A DNA stretch of 42,202 nt from Trichocoleus sp. FACHB-40 (lineage in GTDB: Bacteria; Cyanobacteriota; Cyanobacteriia; Cyanobacteriales; FACHB-T130). Positions 1-9,094 of the stretch are shown here, piece after piece. The position numbers were made by a program, and so were the translations under genes. The stretch spans positions 1 to 42,202 of the forward strand of contig NZ_JACJPF010000059.1 of the NCBI RefSeq assembly GCF_014695915.1, written 5' to 3'. Below the pieces are notes generated by a model, which saw only the letters and a program-made list of their open reading frames with translations, was not told the origin of the DNA and did not search any database. Positions within the stretch are counted from its first letter, which is position 1. Each line of letters starts with the position of its first letter.

Positions 1-72
1 TACTACCCACAACGGATAACGGGGTTGGGTGCGGAAATCTCGAATTTGTTGCAGATGCGCTATCAAGCTCAT
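1..72 (-). CDS. Partial transposase, ISAs1/H-repeat-like N-terminus
   Basis: An open frame starts at an ATG at 72-70 and runs off the left edge. It gives 24 residues, including HLQQIRDFRTQPRYPLWVV. A DFR motif followed by a YPLWVVLL-type hydrophobic stretch is typical of the N-terminus of ISAs1-family (H-repeat-associated) transposases, which are common in cyanobacteria. Only the start of the protein is visible, so integrity and terminal repeats cannot be judged. The family call is from memory of that motif and rests on a short stretch. Confidence 0.5.
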   Translation of the reverse strand, partial: MSLIAHLQQIRDFRTQPRYPLWVV

Positions 73-164
73 TACACTAACGTAGACAACGACTACCTCT
101 CCATTTTCTTCATGCTCTTTTTTCTCTCACCAATGAATCAGCCCTGCGCTTAAAAAGGGGGATT

Positions 165-299
165 GCAGGGTGGTTTCATTTATTAAAAGAAAATTCTGTA
201 ACGTTGATTTTGTTTAGTGGTAGGGGCATGGTATTGCCATGACCCTACAAAATCTCGCAATTTCCGATATTTTCTAAGGGTTGTATGAAACCACCCTGC
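165..299. repeat. MITE-like palindromic element with 15-bp inverted ends
   Basis: GCAGGGTGGTTTCAT at 165-179 is exactly mirrored by ATGAAACCACCCTGC at 285-299. Inside, GTAGGG at 220-225 pairs with CCCTAC at 243-248 around ATGG/CCAT. The outer flanks also resemble each other (TTAAAAAGGGGGATTG near 150 and TTTTTAAGGGGGATTG near 302-318). There is no reading frame inside. The rest of the 1-369 spacer holds only the partial transposase on the left. It looks like a non-autonomous mobile or fold-back repeat between that transposase and the export gene. Confidence 0.65.
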
Positions 300-369
300 C
301 CTTTTTAAGGGGGATTGGGGGGATCAAATGTATTGCATCAAAAAAGTGAATTCGGGTAAATTCACGTTT

Positions 370-1860
370 TTACTGAAAGATCCTGAAAAAGTTAAAGAAA
401 GTGAAAATACTCCCAACCGGACTTAAAATCGTGCCTAGAGTATCTGAGACACTAGCAAGACCGGAGCGGTTTACAACAACTACATCGTTATTCCGCAGAA
501 TGGGATTGCTTTGATCGTTGATCCCCTGAGCCAAATTTATATCCACCGTCCGTTTAGAGACGGTGCCGTTGGGGTTGAGGCGAATCAGATCAACCCGGCT
601 CTTGCGGGCGCGATTGTTGAACCCGCCAGCTGCCAGCAGCGCTTGATTTAAAGGGGTGTTGGGTGGCACCTCCACAGACCCAGGCCTGGCGACTTCCCCA
701 ACCACATTCACTCTAATGAGATTAGGAGAAAAACTAGCTGCTGCTATTTGGGGTGCTTCCGCTGGGTCTATGTTAGTGGCTGTGGGAATTGCAATAGTAT
801 CTCCCTCTTGCAAAATTGCATCTTGAGCCAGATCCCCGCCTTGTAATAGTTGCCAGAGGTCTACGGCGATCAACTGTTCGGCACCTGTTCTGGTAGGGCG
901 GCGGATTTCGACGCGGCGAATGTCAGCTGAGGGTGTAATCCCGCCAGCGAGTTGAATTGCCCGCGTGACTGTGGGGCGATCGCCTACAACATTTCCAGCT
1001 CCACCGGGAAGGGCGCTGGGGCCAGTGACTCCGGCGGGATTCTGAACGACGTTTCCTGACGTAACCGTATAAGGGCCGGGACGCAATACTTCACCGACAA
1101 CAATAATTTTCAGCGGTACGTTTGGCTGGGATGCAAAGGTGGCATCAGCTAGTAGACGGTTTTCGGCGCTATTGAGAGTTGTGGTTGTGGGGATAAAAAT
1201 TGTATCGCCATCTCGCAGAGAGATGTCTTGACTCAGGTCGCCGTTCCTGAGTAAATCAAAAAGATCGACGCTGAACTGTTGCTGCCTTCCAGGGGCGCCC
1301 CGGCGGCGGATCTGCACTGAGCGGACGTTTGCTACTTGGGTAATGCCTCCAGCCAGCTGAAGTGCCTGAGTAACTGTGGGAAATGTTCTACCTTCAGTTA
1401 GGGGAACGGTGTAGGAACCGGGACGAGTGACTTCTCCGGCGACGCTGAGTTTGACGGGACGGGGCAAGAGCAGACTCACGGTGAGTACGGGGCGTCTGAC
1501 AAAGCGAGCATAAAGGTTAGAAATTCTATCGCTTGCTTGTCTGATTGTCAGTCCCTCAACTTCTACGCTGCCGACGATTGGCAGGTTGAGGGTGCCATCG
1601 ACTAAAACCTGATATTCGCCGCTGTATTCGGGAACGTCAAAAATATCCAGACGAATGCGATCGCCCCCTCCCAATGTGTAAGCTGTTTCTGTCGGCGCTC
1701 GATTGACATTTGGAACATTTTGTGTACGCGGAGCGGGAGGCGGCTGGAAATTAGGAAGTTGAGCCATTACCGGAAGGGAAGCGTTCGTGGAAGCGATCGC
1801 TACCACAGAGAAACCCGCAATCGGTCGAACCAGAAATCGACGAAAACTAGCACCAGTCAT
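370..1860 (-). CDS. Polysaccharide export protein, Wza-like, with three SLBB domains
   Basis: Predicted periplasmic/outer-membrane export component for extracellular polysaccharide. The start at 1860 gives a signal peptide (hydrophobic residues about 12-32, ending near VMAQ). A Poly_export (PF02563) domain follows at about 60-130, with the typical GGGDRIRLDIFDVPEYSGEY start. Three SLBB-type beta-grasp repeats follow at about 138-230, 250-355 and 383-465, each opening with a (V)xGEVxRPG motif and ending with a GDTI(F/A)IPT- or NDVVVV-like strand. The last 27 residues are hydrophobic (FTFFNFFRIFQ). At 496 aa it is longer than E. coli Wza, as usual in cyanobacteria. It points away from the biosynthetic cluster but shares its pathway with the Wzc-like kinase at 18854-21145. 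No lipobox cysteine is seen in the signal peptide. Confidence 0.9.
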   Translation of the reverse strand: MTGASFRRFLVRPIAGFSVVAIASTNASLPVMAQLPNFQPPPAPRTQNVPNVNRAPTETAYTLGGGDRIRLDIFDVPEYSGEYQVLVDGTLNLPIVGSVEVEGLTIRQASDRISNLYARFVRRPVLTVSLLLPRPVKLSVAGEVTRPGSYTVPLTEGRTFPTVTQALQLAGGITQVANVRSVQIRRRGAPGRQQQFSVDLFDLLRNGDLSQDISLRDGDTIFIPTTTTLNSAENRLLADATFASQPNVPLKIIVVGEVLRPGPYTVTSGNVVQNPAGVTGPSALPGGAGNVVGDRPTVTRAIQLAGGITPSADIRRVEIRRPTRTGAEQLIAVDLWQLLQGGDLAQDAILQEGDTIAIPTATNIDPAEAPQIAAASFSPNLIRVNVVGEVARPGSVEVPPNTPLNQALLAAGGFNNRARKSRVDLIRLNPNGTVSKRTVDINLAQGINDQSNPILRNNDVVVVNRSGLASVSDTLGTILSPVGSIFTFFNFFRIFQ

Positions 1861-2076
1861 AGAAAAATTACCGCTTGTGTCAGATTGTTTTTTTGCGCTT
1901 ACGTTAGCACTATGTATTCAAAAACTATTGAGTTTCGTTACACAAAGTCACGCCTATGACGGATAAAATCCCAAAAAAGTTGCAATATATAGTTGAATCA
2001 CAACCGTAATTTTCTCAAAGTCGTGTAACTTTGAGGTGACAATAGAAATTGCGGCAAGTAGAGGAGTGGTAAGGTC

Positions 2077-3801
2077 ATGACACCAGCAAAGGGTAGGGGT
2101 CGTTTAAATCAAATAAACAGGAAGCTGTGGTACAGAGTACCCATCTTAATGAGTTTCTTTGTGGGCAGTGGGGGAATCTACGCGGTAAACAGTTGGGCTT
2201 CCCCGGCAGCCAATTCTAGGATAGTGGCATCAAACCCACAAAGCAGAGGGAGCGGAGCCACTGGGGAAGCACTCATGGAAACCATTATGGGGGCTGATGC
2301 TCTGCGTCCACCAACGAACCCGCCTGCTGGAGGAACCGCCACCAGATCCAATTCGGCGCGACAGAGAAAGAGCGTACAGCAACGCCCGGTGATTAAAGCG
2401 CCAGCGCGAGTGGCACAAGCAGTAAGCAGCTTCCCTGATGTTCAGGGAAACTGGGCGCAAGCTTTCATTGAAGAACTGGCAGCCAGAGAAGTTATCGTCG
2501 GCTTTCCCGATGGCACCTTCCGCCCGAATGAACCCGTTACCCGCGCTCAGTTCGCCGCCATGATCCGGAAGGCGTTCCAAACAACTGCCACTCGCCAAGC
2601 AGTGGATTTTGTGGATGTACCTCCGAATTTCTGGGCTTATACGGCAATTCAGGAAGCATACCGGACTGGATTTTTGGAAGGGTATCCTAATCGAGTTTTC
2701 CTTCCCAATCAAAGTATCCCTCGCGTCCAAGTTTTAGTTTCATTGGTGAGTGGGCTTAACCTGCAACCGACGGAAAACGTAGCTTTAAACACCTTTTATC
2801 AGGATGCTGCCAGCATACCTGACTATGCGCGGATTGCGATCGCAGCTGCCACCGAAAATCAACTTGTTGTCAATTTTCCCAACGTTGCTCTGCTTAATCC
2901 TAATCAGGTAGCAACTCGTGCCGACGTAGCAGCATTTATCTACCAGGCGTTAGTTAACGCGGGGCAATTGCAGCCGCTACCCGCAACCAACGTAGCTACT
3001 CGTTACATTGTCGGCTACGAACCACCAGTAGCATCAACACCCCCACTTACCGCCGAACAAGTTGCAGCCCTCAGACAGCAGTATCGACTTCCCGAACCAT
3101 CTATAGTAGAAGAACTACGGCGCTTAATTGGCGGTAACTCCAGTATTGGTACACCCACAGGTTTCGGCGCTGACCGGGGACAGGCATATATCGGCGCAGG
3201 CTACCAAGAAAGAACCCGTGGAACATATAAAGATGATGGGGTGATTGCAGCTGGTATTGGTCTTGGTGATGCCAGAAAAGCCGTTGGTGTAGAAGGCACA
3301 GTCTCAATTTATGACCTGTTCGGCGATGATAGCTTCGAGGATGGCGGCATTAGCTTCAAAGTTCACCGTCTGTTTGGCGAGGACTTAGCAGTTGCTGTAG
3401 GAGTTGAAAATTTCGATACCTTTGGAAATCCCGACCCCGGCTACAGCACCGTTTATGGTGTCGTCAGTAAAGTTTTCCCACTAGCATCTCGGACAACATC
3501 CGGCTTTACCCCTTCTGTCACCGCTTCTGTGGGCTTGGGCGGCGGTCGCTTCCGTTCTCTGGCTGATATCAGGGCTGGCAGAGATTCTGTGAATCCGTTT
3601 GGTAGCGTCGGCGTGCGGGTGGCTCAACCCATCTCTCTTATTGCAGAATGGAGTGGTCAAGATTTGAATTTGGGTGCTTCTATCGCTCCATTCCCGAATA
3701 TACCCCTAATCATCACCCCAGGTGTTGCCGATGTGACGGGTAATGCTGGTAGCGGTGGAGGAAGGTTTATTCTGGGTGTAGGTTATGGCATCACCTTCTA
3801 A
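2077..3801 (+). CDS. SLH-domain outer-envelope protein with C-terminal beta-barrel-like region
   Basis: The ATG at 2077 is preceded by GAGGAG. An N-terminal hydrophobic segment (about 20-40) is a signal anchor or signal peptide. A low-complexity linker leads to three S-layer homology repeats at about 119-167 (FPDVQGNWAQ...GFPDGTFRPN..TRAQFA), 177-227 and 238-292. Residues about 370-574 contain glycine-rich alternating strands and end GVGYGITF with a terminal Phe, as in outer-membrane barrels. SLH domains bind pyruvylated or other secondary cell-wall polymers, so it probably links the outer layer to the wall. The domain order (one SLH region, then a barrel-like end) recalls cyanobacterial SLH porins, but here all three SLH units are tandem and the barrel is short. 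Porin activity is not shown. Confidence 0.8.
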   Translation: MTPAKGRGRLNQINRKLWYRVPILMSFFVGSGGIYAVNSWASPAANSRIVASNPQSRGSGATGEALMETIMGADALRPPTNPPAGGTATRSNSARQRKSVQQRPVIKAPARVAQAVSSFPDVQGNWAQAFIEELAAREVIVGFPDGTFRPNEPVTRAQFAAMIRKAFQTTATRQAVDFVDVPPNFWAYTAIQEAYRTGFLEGYPNRVFLPNQSIPRVQVLVSLVSGLNLQPTENVALNTFYQDAASIPDYARIAIAAATENQLVVNFPNVALLNPNQVATRADVAAFIYQALVNAGQLQPLPATNVATRYIVGYEPPVASTPPLTAEQVAALRQQYRLPEPSIVEELRRLIGGNSSIGTPTGFGADRGQAYIGAGYQERTRGTYKDDGVIAAGIGLGDARKAVGVEGTVSIYDLFGDDSFEDGGISFKVHRLFGEDLAVAVGVENFDTFGNPDPGYSTVYGVVSKVFPLASRTTSGFTPSVTASVGLGGGRFRSLADIRAGRDSVNPFGSVGVRVAQPISLIAEWSGQDLNLGASIAPFPNIPLIITPGVADVTGNAGSGGGRFILGVGYGITF

Positions 3802-3883
3802 AAGGTAAAAGGCAAAAGGCAAAAAAGTTTTTCCTTAGCCAATGTGTAGTAGGTATTTCATTTATAGAATTGGGAAAAATTGT

Positions 3884-4435
3884 ATGGTTCTCAAACGTTT
3901 TTCTTTACATCTTGGTCTGAGTTTGGCTGTAGGCTTTTCTCTTTTGTTGGCAAACACAAAAGCTCATGCTCAAGTGGGCAACGCTTCCGATATTACTGGG
4001 CCAATTCCCACGACTAGCGACATTGTTAACGGCGCTTTCATCCCCAGTGGAGGCGGAGCATCTGGCAGAATATCATTTAGAAATTCCGACGCTGTTAATC
4101 GGGCAGCTGACTCAATTAATTCTCAGCTAGCAAATAGTAGCTTAGGGAGTGTATTGACTGGTAGTGGAAATGTTTCAACTAACGCTAACCAGATTATAAC
4201 CACTCTAGGTAATGCTTCCGGAGGCAGCAATCCAGCACTGGTGAGAAATCTGCTTGCCAGCTTGCAAGGACTAACATCAAATGGTACGGTCAATGCGGGT
4301 GAGTTGAGGGCAGCAATTGCCGCTTATAATGCTTTGATAAATGGCAGTGGGGGCGAGTTTTTGAACGGTCGTCCAGACGAATTGCTGACTATCCGAGCAG
4401 TTTTAGAAGCTTTAGTTAATGCTTCAGGTACCTAA
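3884..4435 (+). CDS. Small secreted protein of unknown function
   Basis: I chose the ATG at 3884 over the one at 3842, because it puts a clean signal peptide at the N-terminus (MVLKRFSLHLGLSLAVGFSL, cleavage near AHAQ). The mature part (about 150 aa) is rich in Asn, Ser, Gly and Ala, with no cysteines after the signal and no domain I recognise. It lies about 80 bp downstream of the SLH protein on the same strand. It may be an exported structural or matrix protein expressed with it, but that is only positional inference. Confidence 0.7.
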   Translation: MVLKRFSLHLGLSLAVGFSLLLANTKAHAQVGNASDITGPIPTTSDIVNGAFIPSGGGASGRISFRNSDAVNRAADSINSQLANSSLGSVLTGSGNVSTNANQIITTLGNASGGSNPALVRNLLASLQGLTSNGTVNAGELRAAIAAYNALINGSGGEFLNGRPDELLTIRAVLEALVNASGT

Positions 4436-4442
4436 CAAGCGA

Positions 4443-4479
4443 GTTAATAGTTGGGAGTTAGTAACTCTTAACTATTAAC
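4443..4479. terminator. Hairpin between the secreted-protein gene and the polysaccharide cluster
   Basis: GTTAATAGTT at 4443-4452 is perfectly mirrored by AACTATTAAC at 4470-4479, with an inner GAGTTA/TAACTC pairing. It begins 7 bp after the stop at 4435. The stem is AT-rich and no long T-run follows, so it could be a weak terminator or one of the fold-back repeats common in this genome. Confidence 0.45.
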
Positions 4480-4518
4480 TTAATTAGTTTTCAGCCCATC
4501 TTGGACACGTAATTAATC

Positions 4519-5493
4519 ATGTCGCAAGAGCTAAGTATTGGCATAGTAATTCCCTCCTATAATGAAGGGCAAGATTTGGTCAATACGCTCAAAACCATTT
4601 TTAATCAAAGTTCTCCGTTTGCGGAAGTTATCGTTGTAGATGACTCATCCGATGGAACCGATCGCTTAGTTGCTGATACTTTTGGGGATCGGGTAAAATT
4701 AATTCATCGCGATCGCGCTTTAGGGCGATCTTCTGCACGTAATGTAGGCGTACAGCGTTCCACATCTGATGTAGTGGTAATTTTAAATGCTGATGTCAGC
4801 TTGCCACCTAATTTTTGTGAATATTTACAAAAAAAATACAAGGACGAAGATTGTGATGCCTTCGGAGTTGGTCTAACAATTACCAACACTCAGCATCCAT
4901 ACCCCTGTTATCGCTATGCTCTCTATTTAACCCATGTTTATCGAAGAAAAGTTTGGACAGAAGGCTTTTCTGTCCGGCGTTCAATTTTCTTCAAAACGCA
5001 GGGTTTTCCGACTGGGTATCCTCTGGCTATCCTCGCAGGGGAAGATACTGAGTTCGTTTTTGATTTACAGCGAATAGGAGCCAATATCTGTTTTGACTTT
5101 GAGTATAAAGTTAGCACAGTGATGCCAGAAGATGCAGAAACTATTGAAAGTCAATTGCGAGGTCGAGCCTCTCTACGTACCTTACACTTTGTTTATGACA
5201 AATCGTTGGGAGAATTAATACCTCGTTGCATTCTTAAGCAGATTCGGCGGCTAGTTGTTGTAGCCACAGTTCTACCATTTTGTTACCAGATAATCCGGTT
5301 ATGGCTGCATTTTAATCAAGGATGGAAAGATTTAGGAAATTATGCTAAGTATGAACTGTATGACAAGTGGTTGCGATCGCATCAAGAATGGTTGGATCTG
5401 GCAAACTTTGTAAGCATATATAGAGACAAGGGGTATAACTTACGTGATATTCTGCTCAAGCGACCTTCTCAACTGCTGAAAATAAGTCAATAA
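4519..5493 (+). CDS. Family 2 glycosyltransferase
   Basis: A GT-A fold enzyme that likely adds one sugar of the repeat unit at the cytoplasmic face. The N-terminus has the GT2 opening IGIVIPSYNEGQDL at about 6-19, then VIVVDDSSDGT near 39-49. The DXD region is the variant LNADVSLP near 91-98. EDTEFVFDL near 175-183 matches the downstream acidic motif. Residues after about 240 include one hydrophobic segment that may be membrane-associated. It is the first gene of a long plus-strand run with spacers mostly under 50 bp. The start lacks a strong Shine-Dalgarno. Donor and acceptor sugars cannot be read from sequence. Confidence 0.85.
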   Translation: MSQELSIGIVIPSYNEGQDLVNTLKTIFNQSSPFAEVIVVDDSSDGTDRLVADTFGDRVKLIHRDRALGRSSARNVGVQRSTSDVVVILNADVSLPPNFCEYLQKKYKDEDCDAFGVGLTITNTQHPYPCYRYALYLTHVYRRKVWTEGFSVRRSIFFKTQGFPTGYPLAILAGEDTEFVFDLQRIGANICFDFEYKVSTVMPEDAETIESQLRGRASLRTLHFVYDKSLGELIPRCILKQIRRLVVVATVLPFCYQIIRLWLHFNQGWKDLGNYAKYELYDKWLRSHQEWLDLANFVSIYRDKGYNLRDILLKRPSQLLKISQ

Positions 5494-5504
5494 TTTTAAG
5501 AATT

Positions 5505-6443
5505 ATGCTCGATGCTACCGATCTTTCACCAGTTGATTTTCGCTTCGATCCGAATCTGGGAACATCTGTACGTGATCGCATTCGAGATGCTGCTGACAAT
5601 CTAATTCGCCGCCCTTTTTATAAAATACTGTATAAAAAAAAATTTGCCCAACAACCTTATCCTATTAATTTGGTACTTCCCGCCAAAGGGATGTCCACAT
5701 TAGCAAAGCGTCATTGGGTGGATCGATATCTTAAGATTCAAAATTCCCGTCTACTTGTGATTGGTTGTGGAACTGCTTGGGATTTTGGCTCTTATCTACG
5801 CTTCAAACCTAAAGAAATTGTCGGGATAGATTTATATAATTTTGAGGGCTGCTGGCAAAAAGTTCAAGCGTATGTTAATAAAGCTGGGTTGCCAACTAAA
5901 GTAAGTTTTCATCAAGCAGATATTGCGGAACCCAATCCCAAAAATATGGGAGAGTTTGACATTATTTGCAGCGATGCGGTGTTTGAACATTGCCGAGACT
6001 TAGAAAATGTACTGAAAACTCTGTATAACCTTCTGCGTCGCCAAGGCGTTATGTATGCCAGTTATGGACCACTGTGGTACTGTTGGAATGGAGACCACTT
6101 TTCGGGACGCGATCACATTGAGGAGGGATATAACCATTTGTTACTCGATCCCGTTGCCTACAAAGATTATTACTATACCCATTTGCGAGATGCTGATTTT
6201 GAATTGCAAAATGGAGGTCGATATATAGAGTTAGATTTATTTAGTAAACTTTCGAGCCGTGAATATTTTGACCTTTATAATCAAGTAGGTTTCCGGAGCA
6301 AATCAGTTATAGTTGACTTTCATGTTAAAGCTAATTCCTTGCGTTCTACCCCTCTATTTAAACAACTAATTTTTAAGTTTCCCCATTTAACAGCCGATGA
6401 TTTTTTAATTAGAGGACATCTGATTATTTTAGGAAAACATTAA
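5505..6443 (+). CDS. SAM-dependent class I methyltransferase
   Basis: The SAM-binding motif I appears as LLVIGCGTAWDFG near residues 84-96. An acidic end of strand 2 follows (EIVGIDLYNFEG), then FDIICSDAVFEHC, the usual post-motif segment of Methyltransf_11/25 proteins. It starts 11 bp after the GT2 gene and so is probably co-transcribed with it. The N-terminal 80 residues are basic. The downstream half includes an aromatic-rich GPLWYCWNGDHFSG segment that may shape the acceptor site. A sugar or aglycone O-methyltransferase is the likeliest role given the cluster; the acceptor is unknown. Confidence 0.8.
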   Translation: MLDATDLSPVDFRFDPNLGTSVRDRIRDAADNLIRRPFYKILYKKKFAQQPYPINLVLPAKGMSTLAKRHWVDRYLKIQNSRLLVIGCGTAWDFGSYLRFKPKEIVGIDLYNFEGCWQKVQAYVNKAGLPTKVSFHQADIAEPNPKNMGEFDIICSDAVFEHCRDLENVLKTLYNLLRRQGVMYASYGPLWYCWNGDHFSGRDHIEEGYNHLLLDPVAYKDYYYTHLRDADFELQNGGRYIELDLFSKLSSREYFDLYNQVGFRSKSVIVDFHVKANSLRSTPLFKQLIFKFPHLTADDFLIRGHLIILGKH

Positions 6444-6460
6444 AATTAACACAAAACTGT

Positions 6461-7168
6461 ATGGAGCCGATCAAATTTTACGAAAAGTATGCAATTGAGT
6501 ATGGTGAAAATGCTTCGATACCTGAGCCGATAGCTTTTTCAGGAACATGGGGGAGCAAAACCAGGATTCAACTAGCTTATGAAATGCTGGCACCTTATGC
6601 ACCTTTTGATAGTTTCTTTGATGTTGGTTGTGGGAATCTGAGCAATTTAGTAACTTTGCAAAATCTATTTAACAAAGGTTTTGGAATAGATATCGTAGCT
6701 TATCCAACCTGGAAACTTTTGCAAGAGAAATTTAGCACCTATCAGCACAATCTCAATTCCGCATCTCTCCCCTTTCCGGATGAAATGTTTGATGCTGTAA
6801 CTATCTTAATGGTTCTAGAACACGTATTCGATCCTTTTACTGTAATCGAGGAAATTGCTAGAGTAACGAAAGCAAAAGGATATTTAGTAATTAATGTTCC
6901 CAATATTGCTTTTATTAAACATCGCATAGGACTGCTGCTCGGTAAATTGCCAGTTACATCTACAGTCAAATGTTGGGAAATGCGAGAATGGGATGGCGGA
7001 CACATTCACTACTTCACCTTGGATCGTCTAACTTGGTTACTAAGTGAGTTTGGAAATTATCAAGTCTTACAGGTGCAAGGAAGTGGTAAATTAGGGAAAT
7101 TGAAGCGTCTATTGCCAGGGTTATTGTGCAGTGATTTACAAATTTTGTGTCAGAAAGTAGCTGGATAA
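6461..7168 (+). CDS. SAM-dependent class I methyltransferase
   Basis: A short single-domain methyltransferase of 235 aa. FFDVGCGNLSNLV near residues 52-64 is motif I, GFGIDIVAY is strand 2, and FPDEMFDAVTILMVLEH is the Methyltransf_11 motif before strand 5. It lies 17 bp after the preceding methyltransferase but shares little sequence with it, so it is not a simple tandem copy. Its C-terminal part (CWEMREWDGGHIHYFT) resembles sugar-cluster methyltransferases. It likely methylates a sugar or glycan in this pathway. Confidence 0.8.
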   Translation: MEPIKFYEKYAIEYGENASIPEPIAFSGTWGSKTRIQLAYEMLAPYAPFDSFFDVGCGNLSNLVTLQNLFNKGFGIDIVAYPTWKLLQEKFSTYQHNLNSASLPFPDEMFDAVTILMVLEHVFDPFTVIEEIARVTKAKGYLVINVPNIAFIKHRIGLLLGKLPVTSTVKCWEMREWDGGHIHYFTLDRLTWLLSEFGNYQVLQVQGSGKLGKLKRLLPGLLCSDLQILCQKVAG

Positions 7169-7217
7169 AAAGAATAAAGCTCATTTATTTTTGACGTAAT
7201 ATACAAAGATTATTCTT

Positions 7218-7934
7218 ATGGATGCTCAGGAATTACAAAGGCAATACTATCAAAATATTGCTTCTGATTATGAGAAAATACACTTCCAAGAGGAAGATGA
7301 ACATCTTATTGCCTGCAAGTTTATTAGCTTGTTTTGCTCTGAACTAGAAGTAACTAGCATTTTAGATACTGGCTGTGGTACAGGGAGAAATGTTGCCTAT
7401 CTGAAATCTTATTTTCCACAAGCGAAAGTGATGGGTAATGATGTTTCTGCTGATTTATTGCAAGTGGCTACTGATAAACATTGTATACCGCCGGAAGATT
7501 TAGTTTGTTGTAGCAGCTATAAACTACCATTTGCTGATAACTCATTTGATATCGTGACAGAGTTTGCTATGCTACACCACGTCGCCAAGCCAGATTGTGT
7601 TGTGGCGGAAATGTTACGAGTAGCGCGTAAGGCGATTTTTATCAGCGATAGCAATCGTTTTGGACAAGGTAGCTTGTTGTCTCGCTTATTCAAGTTAATG
7701 CTCTATAAAACAGGACTTTGGTGGCTGTTTCGGTGGGTAGCAAATGGAGGGAAAAGATGGAATTATTCAGAAGGAGATGGAGTTTACTATTCCTATAGTG
7801 TTTTTGATAATTTAAAACAGGTAGAAACAGCCTGTTCAAATGTTTTTGCTATACCTACACGAGCAAGTTATGGTTCAGCAGTATCGCCATTGCTTTTTGC
7901 TCCTCAAATATTACTTTGTGGCTTTAAGCAATGA
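7218..7934 (+). CDS. SAM-dependent class I methyltransferase
   Basis: Motif I is ILDTGCGTGRNVAYL at about 49-63, followed by VMGNDVSADLL and then LPFADNSFDIVTEFAMLHHV, the hallmark of Methyltransf_11 (UbiE-like) enzymes. It is the third methyltransferase in a row. Its stop overlaps the next glycosyltransferase start (ATGA at 7931-7934), which implies translational coupling. An amphipathic/hydrophobic stretch in the C-terminal half (LFKLMLYKTGLWWLFRWV) could bring it to the membrane or a lipid-linked acceptor. Exact substrate unknown. Confidence 0.8.
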   Translation: MDAQELQRQYYQNIASDYEKIHFQEEDEHLIACKFISLFCSELEVTSILDTGCGTGRNVAYLKSYFPQAKVMGNDVSADLLQVATDKHCIPPEDLVCCSSYKLPFADNSFDIVTEFAMLHHVAKPDCVVAEMLRVARKAIFISDSNRFGQGSLLSRLFKLMLYKTGLWWLFRWVANGGKRWNYSEGDGVYYSYSVFDNLKQVETACSNVFAIPTRASYGSAVSPLLFAPQILLCGFKQ

Positions 7935-9085
7935 AAGTCACTATCTCTGTATTTGGGCGTTTTCATGCTTTTAACTTGGCGCAGCAATTGCAGCAAAAGC
8001 AATGTCTAAAGGCGCTAATTTCTACCTATCCAACTTTTATAATTAACAGGTATGGTATTGAGCATGAGCTAATTCGTTCTATCTGGCATCTGGAAGCATT
8101 AATTCGGGCTTGGCGGCGAGTACCTATCTGGCTGAGGGGTACTAATAATCTGCCGTTTTTGTTCCGCGATCGCTTTGATCGAGCTGCCCAAGATTATATA
8201 TCATCTGGTTCTGATGTATTTGTGGGATGGTCAAGTTTGTGTCTTTACTCTTTACGCAAAGCCAAGGAATTAGGAGCCTTAACTGTAGTCGATCACGGTA
8301 GTAGTCACAGGCAGTACCAAACGCAAATTCTGCAAGAAGAATATGAACGCTGGGGACTAAATTTTAATCTTCCCTATGCCGAGATGTACGAGCGTGAGTT
8401 ACAAGAATACGCGGAGGCAGATCGGATTGCAGTTCCTAGCTTATTTTCCAAGCGCACATTTGTAAAGCGAGGCATATCCGAAAAAAAGCTAATTTATGTT
8501 CCTTACGGTACTTCATTGACAGAGTTTTATCCAGTGCCAAAGCTAGATAATATATTTCGAGTAATACACTGCGGTGGGATTATACTGCGTAAAGGCGTGC
8601 AGTATTTGGTGAAAGCTTTTTGTGAATTGAAGTTACCAGATGCAGAGTTGTGGCTGGTGGGTTCGCTGGCTCCAGAAATGAAGCCAATTTTAGCTAAGTA
8701 TGAGAACCAGCGCATTATCCTCAAAGGCAAATATCCTCAAAGTCAATTACACTGGTTTTACTCTCAATGCTCCGTGTTTTGTTTGGCTTCAATTGAAGAT
8801 GGATTTGGGATGGTGATTGCTCAAGCGATGGCTTGTGGTTTGCCTGTAATTCATACGACTAATACAGGCGGTGAGGATATAGTTAGAGACGGTGTAGATG
8901 GTTTTTGCATACCGATTCGGGATGTAGAAGCGCTCAAGGAGAAAATTTTGTTTTTTTATGAAAATCCCGCTCGGCGATCGCATATGGGCGATAATGCCTT
9001 AAAACAAGCCCGAAACTCTTTATCTTGGAATGACTACGGTGAAAAAATGATTGCTGCTTACTCTACTGCCTTGGCTGCAAAATAG
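7931..9085 (+). CDS. Family 4 (GT-B) glycosyltransferase
   Basis: A retaining GT-B enzyme of 384 aa. The C-terminal Glycos_transf_1 domain starts near 210 with FRVIHCGGIILRKGVQYLV, and the E-x7-E motif is visible as EDGFGMVIAQAMACGLPVI near 291-309. The N-terminal acceptor domain includes a basic patch suited to lipid-linked acceptors. It overlaps the upstream methyltransferase by 4 bp. It likely adds a hexose to the growing repeat unit on the inner membrane. Confidence 0.88.
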   Translation: MKVTISVFGRFHAFNLAQQLQQKQCLKALISTYPTFIINRYGIEHELIRSIWHLEALIRAWRRVPIWLRGTNNLPFLFRDRFDRAAQDYISSGSDVFVGWSSLCLYSLRKAKELGALTVVDHGSSHRQYQTQILQEEYERWGLNFNLPYAEMYERELQEYAEADRIAVPSLFSKRTFVKRGISEKKLIYVPYGTSLTEFYPVPKLDNIFRVIHCGGIILRKGVQYLVKAFCELKLPDAELWLVGSLAPEMKPILAKYENQRIILKGKYPQSQLHWFYSQCSVFCLASIEDGFGMVIAQAMACGLPVIHTTNTGGEDIVRDGVDGFCIPIRDVEALKEKILFFYENPARRSHMGDNALKQARNSLSWNDYGEKMIAAYSTALAAK

Positions 9086-9094
9086 GTAAGGTTC

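Noticed and set aside
1720-1959. 79-codon plus-strand frame
   Set aside because: It is antisense to the export protein's signal peptide and has a composition unlike real proteins.
2230-2730. 166-codon open frame on the minus strand
   Set aside because: It lies entirely antisense to the SLH-domain gene, whose three repeats are well conserved; its own translation shows no domain.
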